From: JAGWRA01 sp035534615
GTDB taxonomy: Bacteria > Acidobacteriota > Vicinamibacteria > Vicinamibacterales > CAVVIG01
Length of the DNA: 5,831 nt
Direction of reading: 5' to 3'
Assembly: GCA_035534615.1 (NCBI GenBank)
Contig: DATLRO010000011.1
Coordinates: forward strand, 1-5,831
Each line of letters opens with the position of its first letter. Within the stretch, counting starts at the first letter, position 1. The notes beneath the pieces were generated by a model that did not search any database, had not been told where the DNA came from, and worked only from the letters and a program-made list of their open reading frames with translations. Positions 1-5,383 of this stretch are shown in pieces. A program made the position numbers and the translations under genes.

Positions 1-189
1 GGCACTGGCCTGCTGATACCGTTCGGACGCGCGCCGGCCCAGACTGTTCGCGGAATCGGTGACCCGCTGGCGAAGCTCCGACGCCATGCGGGGGGCGAGC
101 CACATCACCAGGCCGGCGCCGACGAGCGTGCCGGTCAACAGGCCGACCACGAAGCCGCAATCTCGACGCTCCCGAGTGTGTCCATTCAT
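1..189 (-). CDS. YtxH-like small membrane/stress protein, partial (C-terminus beyond window)
   Basis: The minus strand reads 63 codons from an ATG at 187-189 down to base 1 without a stop, so the C-terminus lies outside the window. After a short charged N-terminus (residues 1-11, with several Arg), a glycine-rich hydrophobic segment covers about residues 12-33 (GFVVGLLTGTLVGAGLVMWL). It ends in an Ala-Pro-Arg turn and continues as an amphipathic, charged helix (residues 35-61). This is the YtxH arrangement: a Gly-rich membrane anchor, an 'AP' turn, then a coiled-coil-like tail. YtxH-domain proteins are often annotated as general-stress proteins, but their biochemical role is unknown. A GGAGAAGG ribosome binding site (195-202) precedes the ATG, and the DUF3309 gene stops only 14 nt upstream, so the two are almost certainly one transcript. 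Family call moderately sure; function unknown. Confidence 0.72.
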   Translation of the reverse strand, partial: MNGHTRERRDCGFVVGLLTGTLVGAGLVMWLAPRMASELRQRVTDSANSLGRRASERYQQASA

Positions 190-203
190 AGGCGCCTTCT
201 CCG

Positions 204-356
204 TCACAGCCGGCCTGCCAGCATCAGGATGATCAGCACCAGCAGGACGAGCCCGAGACCGCTGCTCGGGTAATACCCCCACCGCCGGCTGTGCGGCCAG
301 ACGGGCACCACGCCGAGCAGGATCACTACGAGGATGACGAACAGAATGGCGAGCAT
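204..356 (-). CDS. DUF3309 family 50-aa membrane peptide
   Basis: This 50-residue ORF runs from an ATG at 354-356 to a TGA at 204-206. It has two hydrophobic stretches, about residues 2-17 (LAILFVILVVILLGVV) and 34-47 (GLGLVLLVLIILML). Between them is a short polar loop with PVWPHSRRWGYYPSSG, and the protein ends GRL. Two short hydrophobic segments around a loop of the W-P-x-S-R-x-W-G-Y-x-P-S type, plus a C-terminal G-R-L, is the signature of DUF3309, a family of roughly 50-residue proteins of unknown function. A clear AAGGAG site (362-367) lies 5 nt before the ATG. It is followed after 14 nt by the YtxH-like gene, suggesting a two-gene stress or envelope unit. It would sit in the inner membrane as a hairpin; no partner is visible. 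Family call fairly sure. Confidence 0.82.
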   Translation of the reverse strand: MLAILFVILVVILLGVVPVWPHSRRWGYYPSSGLGLVLLVLIILMLAGRL

Positions 357-414
357 CGCTTCTCCTTACGAGGGAGTGGTCGTTGACGACCGAACGCCTC
401 AACAGTAGCCGGTG

Positions 415-426
415 AGGAGGTGATCC
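415..426 (+). promoter_or_regulatory. Orphan 12-nt perfect Shine-Dalgarno sequence
   Basis: AGGAGGTGATCC is an exact complement of the conserved 3' end of bacterial 16S rRNA (GGATCACCTCCT). It faces the plus strand, in a region whose recognised genes are all on the minus strand. The nearest possible start in suitable range is GTG 431-433, 10 nt after AGGAGG. The match itself is certain; its use as a ribosome binding site is inference. Confidence 0.35.
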
Positions 427-430
427 GTCT

Positions 431-577
431 GTGCACAAACGCACGTGCGTCGTGCAACGGGCCCGGCGCCGGTTCAGTCGCGAAACCAGGTCGAGCGTGC
501 CGCGCGCCGATGCGCAGCCGGGGCCGGACGCGGCTTGCGAGCCCGGCTGCGCATGGCGACGGGAGACGCGTGATTAA
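431..577 (+). CDS. Possible 48-aa arginine-rich small protein (very tentative)
   Basis: A GTG at 431 opens a 48-codon ORF ending in TAA at 575-577. It lies 10 nt downstream of the AGGAGG core of a 12-nt perfect Shine-Dalgarno sequence. The product would be very basic (start MHKRTCVVQRARRRFSRETR, then a Pro/Ala/Asp-rich stretch with three Cys) with no membrane segment or known domain. About 79 percent of codons end in G or C, which does not separate coding from non-coding DNA at this base composition. The last 4 bases overlap the 3' end of the SYLF gene on the other strand, and the ORF contains the whole 510-554 inverted repeat. Its only support is the ribosome binding site. No plausible promoter was found: a TTGACG at 383-388 lacks a matching -10 box and would place the transcript start at the binding site itself. 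Confidence 0.15.
   Translation: MHKRTCVVQRARRRFSRETRSSVPRADAQPGPDAACEPGCAWRRETRD
510..554. terminator. 13-bp perfect inverted repeat downstream of the SYLF gene
   Basis: ATGCGCAGCCGGG (510-522) is perfectly complementary to CCCGGCTGCGCAT (542-554), with a 19-nt spacer. It lies 20 nt beyond the SYLF gene stop codon on the minus strand, where a transcription terminator or 3'-end stabilising hairpin is expected. No T-run follows on either strand, so it is not a canonical intrinsic terminator. Rho-linked or factor-assisted ending, or RNA protection, is inferred from position only. Confidence 0.45.
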
Positions 578-1269
578 TGCTCTTTGGGCGAGTAGCGGTG
601 CAGCAGCGCGAGCAGTTTGTCGGCCGCCCTGGGCGGACGCACCCCGTGCATCACGATCTCGCGGGTGGTGAGCTTCTTCCCGTACAGCTGCGCGTTGTCG
701 TCCAGATCCGCGCGGAGCGTCGCCCCTGTCAGGGCAATGCCGGCAAACAACCCTTGCGAGCGCGACCACGACAGAATGTCGGCGTGCATCTGCGCGTCGG
801 TCTGGGCCGTCACCGTGCGGCCGACCGGGCCCGCCGCCACCGAGGCGTCCCCGCCCAGGGTGAACTTGCTCTCCAGCAGCGTGTTCGAACCCCGCTCCGT
901 CATGACCAGCATGACCAGATCCGTCGTGGAGCCGCCGATCTGGAACCCCACGCTTCCGCCCTCGATGCGGATCGTCGCGGGCGCAGACCAGCCCGACCGG
1001 CTCTTGCTGCGACACATCAGGTACCCGACCCCGAACTTCCCGCCGACGATGAATGCCGCGGTCTTGAGGTCCGGGACAATCACGACGCAATGAGCCTTCT
1101 GGAGCAGGTCCTGCGGAATGCCCTTGTCGGGCGCCCCCATACTCGACGACAACACGTCCGCCGCGTCGTTCAGCCGCCTGACTGAATCGTTTTCAGCCGC
1201 CCGCAGGGGCCCCACCGTCACGGCTGTCGCCACAGCCGCCGCCGCAACCGTCGCTATGATGAACCTCAC
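574..1269 (-). CDS. Secreted SYLF/Ysc84-domain lipid-binding family protein
   Basis: The product is 231 aa. Residues 1-24 form a signal peptide with an Ala/Val-rich core and a likely cut near LRAA-EN, so it is exported to the periplasm or envelope. The rest is a SYLF (Ysc84) domain. It has a helical start (28-58), then a beta-rich core with the glycine motif IVGGKFGVGYL (74-84), APATIRIEGGSVGFQIGG (97-114) and DLVMLVM (117-123). Later come AAGPVGR (145-151) and SWSRSQGLFAGIALTGATL (167-185), close to the family C-terminus. SYLF domains in eukaryotes bind phosphoinositides or actin; bacterial exported members are presumed to bind lipid, with role unproven. The start is GTG 1267-1269, chosen because AAGGAAGG (1276-1283) lies 6 nt upstream and the signal peptide begins directly after it. 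It follows the 1339-1749 gene by 69 nt on the same strand, so co-transcription is possible. Family call is confident; cellular role unknown. Confidence 0.9.
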   Translation of the reverse strand: MRFIIATVAAAAVATAVTVGPLRAAENDSVRRLNDAADVLSSSMGAPDKGIPQDLLQKAHCVVIVPDLKTAAFIVGGKFGVGYLMCRSKSRSGWSAPATIRIEGGSVGFQIGGSTTDLVMLVMTERGSNTLLESKFTLGGDASVAAGPVGRTVTAQTDAQMHADILSWSRSQGLFAGIALTGATLRADLDDNAQLYGKKLTTREIVMHGVRPPRAADKLLALLHRYSPKEH

Positions 1270-1338
1270 TTCACACCTTCCTTCTGCACGGACCCCCGGT
1301 CCGTGCGACAGCGTTCACGGATTCTCTCCACGCGCCGG

Positions 1339-1749
1339 TCAGCGCGTCGCCGTGCTCCCGAGCACCTCGTTGACCGTCGCCGCCGCCTGGGCGGCTATCG
1401 CGTTCGCGTCCTGATTGAGCTGGCCGGCCATGCGCTGCGCCTCGTCGATCCGCGTCAAGGCGCTCTCGAGCCGTTTGGCGTCCTCGCGGCGGCCAAGGCC
1501 GTTCAGCCGCGCATCCGCGGCGCGCAATGCACTCCGGGCCGCTTCGAGGTGGCGGCTCGCATTCCCGAAATTGACGCTGTAGATGTCCAGACGCGCATCC
1601 AGCACTGCGGCGCGCCCTTCGAGCAGGCTCTCGCGCAACTCCGCCGTCTGGAGCGCACGGTTGACGTCCGCCTTGCCCGAGGCCCCCCAGGCCCATCCAG
1701 CACCGAGCGCCACGAGCAGCGCCGCACCGACACCAAGAAGCCGTTTCAT
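1339..1749 (-). CDS. Membrane-anchored or exported alpha-helical protein, unknown family
   Basis: A 136-aa ORF with start ATG 1747-1749 and stop TGA 1339-1341. Residues 1-3 are basic, and residues 4-23 are a hydrophobic segment (LLGVGAALLVALGAGWAWGA) that would act as an uncleaved anchor or a signal peptide. The remainder is Ala/Arg/Leu-rich and almost wholly helical. Residues about 30-82 (AELRESLLEGRAAVLDARLD, then YSVNFGNASRHLEAARSAL) and 90-127 have a heptad-like pattern that suggests a helical hairpin or coiled coil, perhaps TPR-like. I recognise no named family. Longer in-frame starts up to 1959 were rejected because that extension is Arg/Cys-rich and has no good ribosome binding site. 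The site before the chosen ATG is weak (GATGAG directly adjacent). Its place directly upstream of the SYLF gene suggests an envelope role, but this is inference. Confidence 0.75.
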   Translation of the reverse strand: MKRLLGVGAALLVALGAGWAWGASGKADVNRALQTAELRESLLEGRAAVLDARLDIYSVNFGNASRHLEAARSALRAADARLNGLGRREDAKRLESALTRIDEAQRMAGQLNQDANAIAAQAAATVNEVLGSTATR

Positions 1750-2088
1750 CTCATCGCATCCAGAGGCGTCGTCGCTTGCCTTGTCTTCCCTCTCAAATCG
1801 TAGTCGCGGCGGAATGGCCGGGATGTTCTGTTTGGCACACTTCGAGAGCCAGCCGCGCGCACCAGCACCGGCGCGGCACCGGTCGCGCCGGCACGTACAT
1901 GGCCGCCATACCCGGGATGCGCCGGCGGCGTACGCGAGGACGCGATGGTGACGTCTCACATTGCACAGCGGCAGACTCCGGGATCAGCGATAGTGAATTG
2001 AGACGGGTCACGCCCGCCCGGGTCTGGCTCCTGAACTCTCAATGACAGGCAAAACAGGAAAGCACTGACGGCCGAAAGGAACAGGCGC
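1750..2088. other. 339-nt divergent intergenic region; no gene seen
   Basis: This stretch separates the minus-strand 136-aa gene from the plus-strand YihY gene, so it should hold both promoters. I found no convincing -35/-10 pair in either direction. On the minus side there is an isolated TACGAT without a -35; on the plus side a TTGCAC (1961-1966) without a properly spaced -10. The region contains a perfect 8-bp inverted repeat, CCGGCGCG/CGCGCCGG, at 1868-1875 and 1884-1891 with an 8-nt loop. Possible ORFs here are short and compositionally unconvincing. Confidence 0.6.
2075..2080 (+). promoter_or_regulatory. Ribosome binding site fixing the YihY GTG start
   Basis: AAAGGA ends 8 nt before GTG 2089-2091, a normal spacing. 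The next in-frame ATG (2101-2103) would be 20 nt away, so the GTG is the better start. Confidence 0.6.
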
Positions 2089-2964
2089 GTGTCGCGATTC
2101 ATGCCGCCAGCCCGGTGGGGCGACATCCTCAGGCGCACGGTGCACGCCGTCTATGAAGACGACTGCTTCGGGTTGGCCGCCGAACTGGCGTACTTCTGGT
2201 TTCTGGCCCTGTTCCCCGCCCTGCTGTTCGTCGTGGCGCTCGCCGGCTACGTGCCGGTCCAGCACCTGATTGACATCGTCGTGCGAACGCTCGAGCGGGT
2301 GGCTCCCCGCGACGTCCTGGCGATCGTCCGCGAACAGCTCGCGCAGATCACGCACCGGAGGCACGCGGGGCTGCTCGCGCTCAGCCTGCTCGGGGCGTTG
2401 TGGACCAGTTCGTCGGGAATGACGGCGATCATCGACACGCTCAATCAGGCCTATCACGTGAAGGACAGGCGCGCGTGGTGGCGGGTCCGGGCGCTGGCGA
2501 TCGCGCTGACCCTCGCGCTGGCGACGCTGGCGATCATCTCCGTCGGGCTGGCGCTGGTGGGGCCGCGCGTGGCGCACCACATCGCCACGCGCGTGCATCT
2601 CGGCCCGGCGTTCGCCTGGACGTGGAAGATCGCGCAGTGGCCCCTCATCTTCGGACTGATCGTCACGGCCCTCGAGTGGATCTACTACTTCGCGCCGGAC
2701 GTGACGCACCGCTGGGGGTGGATCACGCCCGGGTCGGTCACGGCCACGGCGCTCGGGTTGCTGCTCTCGCTCGGGCTCAGCTGGTACGCCGGCCATTTCG
2801 GCGATTACCAGAGAACGTACGGCACCATCGGGGGCGTCATCGTGGCCCTTCTCTGGCTGTACGGCTCGGGTCTGGCGATTCTCATCGGCGCGGAACTGAA
2901 CGCCGCCATCGAGCGGGCGGCGGCCGGCGTTCCGGCCGCCTCGGATCCGAGCGTCCGACCGTGA
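2089..2964 (+). CDS. YihY/virulence factor BrkB family inner-membrane protein
   Basis: A 291-aa polytopic inner-membrane protein of the YihY/BrkB (UPF0761) family; no transport or enzymatic reaction is firmly established for the family. About six membrane segments are visible, near residues 30-54, 93-112, 134-158, 183-203, 213-236 and 246-272. Family landmarks are AAELAYFWFLALFPALLF (30-47), LGALWTSSSGMTAIIDTLNQAYHVKDRRAWW (from 101), the YYFAPD turn (199-204), WGWITPGS (209-216) and YGTIGGVIVALLWLYGSGLAILIGAEL (from 244). The length is normal for the family. The start is GTG 2089, set by the AAAGGA site; ATG 2101 would remove only four residues. It is transcribed away from the 136-aa gene and is followed by the outer-membrane barrel gene after 213 nt, so the two are probably separate units. 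RNase BN, an old name once attached to this family, is a misassignment. Confidence 0.93.
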   Translation: MSRFMPPARWGDILRRTVHAVYEDDCFGLAAELAYFWFLALFPALLFVVALAGYVPVQHLIDIVVRTLERVAPRDVLAIVREQLAQITHRRHAGLLALSLLGALWTSSSGMTAIIDTLNQAYHVKDRRAWWRVRALAIALTLALATLAIISVGLALVGPRVAHHIATRVHLGPAFAWTWKIAQWPLIFGLIVTALEWIYYFAPDVTHRWGWITPGSVTATALGLLLSLGLSWYAGHFGDYQRTYGTIGGVIVALLWLYGSGLAILIGAELNAAIERAAAGVPAASDPSVRP

Positions 2965-3041
2965 CGTCGTTCCGCCTCCCGGTACGAATGCGGCCCCTGG
3001 CCTGAATCCGCCGCGCTTCTGTCGATGCACCCGCCACGCTG

Positions 3042-3082
3042 CTGGCCTGTGCGGTTCAGTACAGGCCGGTCGGCCACCGGTC
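3042..3082. terminator. Two overlapping hairpins between the YihY and barrel genes
   Basis: GGCCTGT (3044-3050) pairs with ACAGGCC (3061-3067) around a 10-nt loop. Then CCGGT (3066-3070) pairs with ACCGG (3076-3080), with extra pairing at 3064/3082. The two stems share bases 3064-3067, so both cannot form fully at once. Neither has a T-run after it. They may mark the 3' end of the YihY transcript or lie in the barrel gene leader; the sequence alone cannot decide. Confidence 0.25.
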
Positions 3083-3165
3083 AGATAGCATCATTTCCGG
3101 ATCGGAGAACCGTCGCCCGGATGTGTTGGTGCCGGGCAGCGGAACACGACGTCGAGATCTTCAAC

Positions 3166-3170
3166 GGAGG
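3166..3170 (+). promoter_or_regulatory. Ribosome binding site fixing the barrel gene start
   Basis: GGAGG ends 7 nt before ATG 3178-3180. The in-frame ATG at 3172 is only 1 nt away and the one at 3184 is 13 nt away, so 3178 is preferred among three close ATGs. Confidence 0.65.
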
Positions 3171-3177
3171 AATGCAT

Positions 3178-3711
3178 ATGCGCATGCGGGCCATTGGACT
3201 ACTGATGCTGATTGGACTGGTCGGGCTGCTGATCCCGCGGCCTGCGAGCGCGGACGCGTTCGTGACGCCGTTCCTCGGCGCGACGTTCGGGGGCGACACC
3301 CCATCGACCCAGCCGACCTACGGCGTCGCCGTCGGCGGCATGGGGGGGAACATCTTCGGCGTCGAGGGTGAGTTCGGATACACGCCGAATTTCTTCAACC
3401 ACGGCACCGGTGTGACCAGCAGTCACGTGATGACGCTGATGGCCAACGTCCTGCTCGGCGCCCCGCTCGGCCCGATCCGCCCGTACGTCACCGCTGGGGC
3501 CGGGATGATCCGCCAGCAGCGCGACCTGAGTGTGTCAGGACTGCTGAGCCAGATCTCGTCGAGCGACTTCGGGATCAACTTCGGCGGGGGCGCTCGATTC
3601 ATGCTGACGAGTCACCTCAGCCTCCGGGGCGACGTGCGGTACTTCAAGGTGGAGAAGAGCGGCGGCCTGGGTTTCTGGCGGGGATACGCCGGCCTGGCGA
3701 TCGGCTTCTGA
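3178..3711 (+). CDS. Small outer-membrane beta-barrel protein
   Basis: A 177-aa exported protein. Residues 1-25 form a signal peptide (MRMR, a Leu/Ile/Gly core, then RPASA before DAF), with predicted cleavage after ASA. The mature part has alternating, glycine-rich beta strands: FVTPFLGATFGG, TYGVAVGGMGGN, IFGVEGEFGYTPNF, HVMTLMANVLLGAP, IRPYVTAGAGMI, FGINFGGGARFML, LSLRGDVRYFKV and GYAGLAIGF. That is about eight strands ending in a C-terminal Phe, the usual beta-signal recognised by the BAM machinery. The fold resembles OmpA/OmpX-type small barrels (outer-membrane beta-barrel domain family). What it binds or transports cannot be told. The GGAGG site selects ATG 3178 over the ATGs at 3172 and 3184. 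It converges on the kinase gene (105 nt between the stops). I saw no clear promoter in the 213-nt leader. Confidence 0.88.
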   Translation: MRMRAIGLLMLIGLVGLLIPRPASADAFVTPFLGATFGGDTPSTQPTYGVAVGGMGGNIFGVEGEFGYTPNFFNHGTGVTSSHVMTLMANVLLGAPLGPIRPYVTAGAGMIRQQRDLSVSGLLSQISSSDFGINFGGGARFMLTSHLSLRGDVRYFKVEKSGGLGFWRGYAGLAIGF

Positions 3712-3810
3712 CCACAGCCGCGCACAGGCGCGCGGGAGCCGGCGCGGGCTGCAGGCGCGTCGATTCCCGCTTGCTTCTCGCCGTGCCGGCCGAAGGCGGG
3801 TCCGGGACGG

Positions 3811-3828
3811 GCCGGGCTAGCGCCCGGC
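3811..3828. terminator. 7-bp hairpin over the kinase stop codon
   Basis: GCCGGGC (3811-3817) and GCCCGGC (3822-3828) form a perfect stem with a TAGC loop, spanning the TAG stop (3817-3819) of the kinase gene in the convergent gap. No T-run follows on either strand. It could help end or stabilise the kinase mRNA; this is inference. Confidence 0.3.
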
Positions 3829-4512
3829 GCTGCGGCGATCGAGCGCCAGCCGCAGCGCCTCAGCCACGAGGCCCACGGCCACCTGGACGTCGCCGTCCCC
3901 CGGCACGATCACATCGGCCCACTGCCTCGACGGCTCGACGTACGCGAGGTGCATCGGGCGCACGGTCCGGGCGTACTGCTCCCGGACTGATTCGAGGCTC
4001 CTCCCCCGCTCCTGCAGATCCCGGGACAGCCGTCGCCGGATCCGCACGTCCGCGTCGGCGTCGACGAACACCTTCACATCGAACAGCGCACGCAGACGCT
4101 CGTCGGCCAGCACCAGAATGCCTTCGACGATGACCAGCCCGGCGGGGGTGAGACGGCGCGTCTGCGGCCGTCGGGTGTGGCTGGCAAAATCGTAGACCGG
4201 TGCGTCGACACCGGCGCCGGCGCGCAGCGCCTCCAGATGCTCCGCCAGCAGCGACGTCTCCAGCGCGTCGGGATGATCGAAATTGAACCGGCGCCTCGCC
4301 TCTGCCGGCAGGTGGGACAGGTCGCGATAGTAGGCGTCGTGTTCGATCACGGTGACCAGGTGCCCGGAGGACTCGGGCGCCGTGACGTCACGGGCCGGGA
4401 CCGAACCAAAACGCTGCCATTCGACGCCGCGGGCCATCGTCGCGATCCGTCGCGCGATGGTGCTCTTGCCCGAACCGGTCCCGCCGCCGATACCAAGGAT
4501 GAAGGTCGACAT
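3817..4512 (-). CDS. udk: Uridine kinase family protein (Udk-like)
   Basis: A 231-aa cytoplasmic P-loop kinase, most like uridine/cytidine kinase, which phosphorylates uridine to UMP in pyrimidine salvage. Visible motifs are Walker A GGGTGSGKST (residues 9-18), EHDAYYRD (57-64; the Asp-Tyr-Tyr region of the nucleoside site), FNFDHPDAL (76-84) and PVYDFASHTR (105-114). They continue with VIVEGILVL (127-135), VFVDADADVRIRRRLSRD (148-165, lid region), ERGRS (168-172), YARTVRPMHL (180-189) and PSRQWADVIVP (194-204). The order matches E. coli Udk. Compared with that enzyme there are extra residues at about 27-50, between the P-loop helix and the strand before EHDAYY. ATG 4510-4512 is chosen because a sigma70-type promoter lies 49-78 nt upstream, inside what would otherwise be a longer ORF to 4686. 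No Shine-Dalgarno is visible, and a 10-bp palindrome (4519-4528) precedes the ATG. Phosphoribulokinase-type relatives are less likely. Confidence 0.92.
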   Translation of the reverse strand: MSTFILGIGGGTGSGKSTIARRIATMARGVEWQRFGSVPARDVTAPESSGHLVTVIEHDAYYRDLSHLPAEARRRFNFDHPDALETSLLAEHLEALRAGAGVDAPVYDFASHTRRPQTRRLTPAGLVIVEGILVLADERLRALFDVKVFVDADADVRIRRRLSRDLQERGRSLESVREQYARTVRPMHLAYVEPSRQWADVIVPGDGDVQVAVGLVAEALRLALDRRSAGR

Positions 4513-4560
4513 GAGCGGCTGCCGGCAGGGTCCGCACGCGCCGGGGCTGTCGGCCGCGGC

Positions 4561-4590
4561 ATTATCGCGGCCGCGAACGGCTGAGGTCAA
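4561..4590 (-). promoter_or_regulatory. Sigma70-type promoter of the uridine kinase gene
   Basis: Read on the minus strand, TTGACC (4585-4590) is followed after 18 nt by GATAAT (4561-4566). Each hexamer matches the consensus at five of six positions. Transcription would begin near 4553-4555, giving a leader of about 41-43 nt to ATG 4512. The spacer holds the 12-bp perfect palindrome TCGCGGCCGCGA (4565-4576), which overlaps the start of the -10 box and could be a regulator site. Confidence 0.65.
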
Positions 4591-4674
4591 CGTGGAACCT
4601 TCCGGCGCTGCCGGCCGTCTCCTCCTGTGACCGACCACCGGACTTCGCCGTTCACCGCTGGACAAGAGGAGCGT

Positions 4675-4680
4675 GAGGAG
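4675..4680 (+). promoter_or_regulatory. Ribosome binding site fixing the CPBP start
   Basis: GAGGAG ends 4 nt before ATG 4685. The earlier in-frame GTG at 4673 has its purine-rich site (AGAGGA, 4665-4670) only 2 nt away and would add just RRP after Met, so ATG 4685 is preferred. Confidence 0.55.
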
Positions 4681-4684
4681 ACCC

Positions 4685-5383
4685 ATGAGCGATCACCCCG
4701 GGTACGCCGCGTCTGCGCCCGTCCCGCGCGACACTCCGCCGATGCACCGCCTGGCCGCCCTCCTGGGGCTGGTCGTCGCGTTCGGCTGGACGTACCTGCT
4801 CGCCGGCCGCAGTCAGTCGGTCGCCGACGTGCACCAGGACCTGGTGACGATCGGCGCCGAGTGGACGATCGTCCTCATCCTCGCGGCGATTGCCTTCGGC
4901 CTCCAGCGGAAGACGTTCGCGTACTTCCGCCTGCGCATGCCGGGCGCGCGGGACGTGCTGGTGGTCCTGGGGGCGTTCGTCGCGACGTTCGTCCTCGTCG
5001 GCATCGCCGGCCGGTTCGTCACGATGCCGACCTCCGGACTCGACATCTCGCAGCTCGGTCAGGTCGCCTTTCCCCTCCGGCTCGGTCTCGTGTTCACGGC
5101 GGCGGTCTGCGAAGAGTTCATGTATCGCGGCTTCGGCATCGAGGAGCTCAACGATCTGACCGGATCGTGGTGGCTCGCCGGCGCGATCTCGTGGGCGGGG
5201 TTCACGCTGGCCCACGTCGATCGCTACGGCTGGTCGCCGGCACTCGCCATTCCGGCCATTGCAGGCGCCCTGCTCACGCTGGTGTACCTGTGGCGCCGGA
5301 ACCTGCCGGCCTCCATGCTCCTGCACTTCATGATCGACGGGTTCACGATCCTGCTCGCGCCGCTCTACATGCACCCGCGATAG
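4685..5383 (+). CDS. CPBP family intramembrane glutamic endopeptidase (Rce1-like/ABI)
   Basis: A 232-aa polytopic inner-membrane protein of the CPBP (CAAX protease and bacteriocin-processing) family. All three catalytic motifs are present: EEFMYR (residues 143-148; EExxxR, the catalytic Glu pair), FTLAH (173-177; FxxxH) and HFMID (214-218; an HxxxD form where Asn is common). Hydrophobic segments lie near residues 22-40, 57-73, 88-108, 131-143, 161-178, 184-203 and 213-227. Known relatives cleave prenylated CAAX proteins in eukaryotes. Bacterial members are linked to peptide maturation or bacteriocin immunity, but substrates are mostly unknown. No bacteriocin-like gene is seen beside it, so no substrate can be named. 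It is divergent from the kinase gene across 172 nt, and no clear promoter was found for it. A 6-bp hairpin follows its stop directly. Confidence 0.92.
   Translation: MSDHPGYAASAPVPRDTPPMHRLAALLGLVVAFGWTYLLAGRSQSVADVHQDLVTIGAEWTIVLILAAIAFGLQRKTFAYFRLRMPGARDVLVVLGAFVATFVLVGIAGRFVTMPTSGLDISQLGQVAFPLRLGLVFTAAVCEEFMYRGFGIEELNDLTGSWWLAGAISWAGFTLAHVDRYGWSPALAIPAIAGALLTLVYLWRRNLPASMLLHFMIDGFTILLAPLYMHPR

Noticed and set aside
414..427. Resemblance to the 3' end of 16S rRNA on the minus strand (GGATCACCTCCT)
   Set aside because: The match stops after about 12-13 nt and nothing upstream resembles 16S rRNA, so it is not an rRNA fragment. The plus-strand Shine-Dalgarno reading was kept instead.
326..1090. 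254-codon minus ORF and plus ORFs over the SYLF gene
   Set aside because: Compositional shadows of the SYLF gene without domains or ribosome binding sites.
1831..1850. TGGCAC at about 1833 as half of a sigma54 promoter
   Set aside because: No GC-containing -12 element (TTGC type) at the required spacing.
2008..3030. 340-codon minus-strand ORF over the YihY gene
   Set aside because: Arg/Asp/Gln-rich with no domain; it mirrors the well-supported YihY gene in the opposite strand.
4513..4686. N-terminal extension of the uridine kinase up to 4686
   Set aside because: It contains the TTGACC/GATAAT promoter and overlaps the CPBP start. Udk homology begins at ATG 4512.
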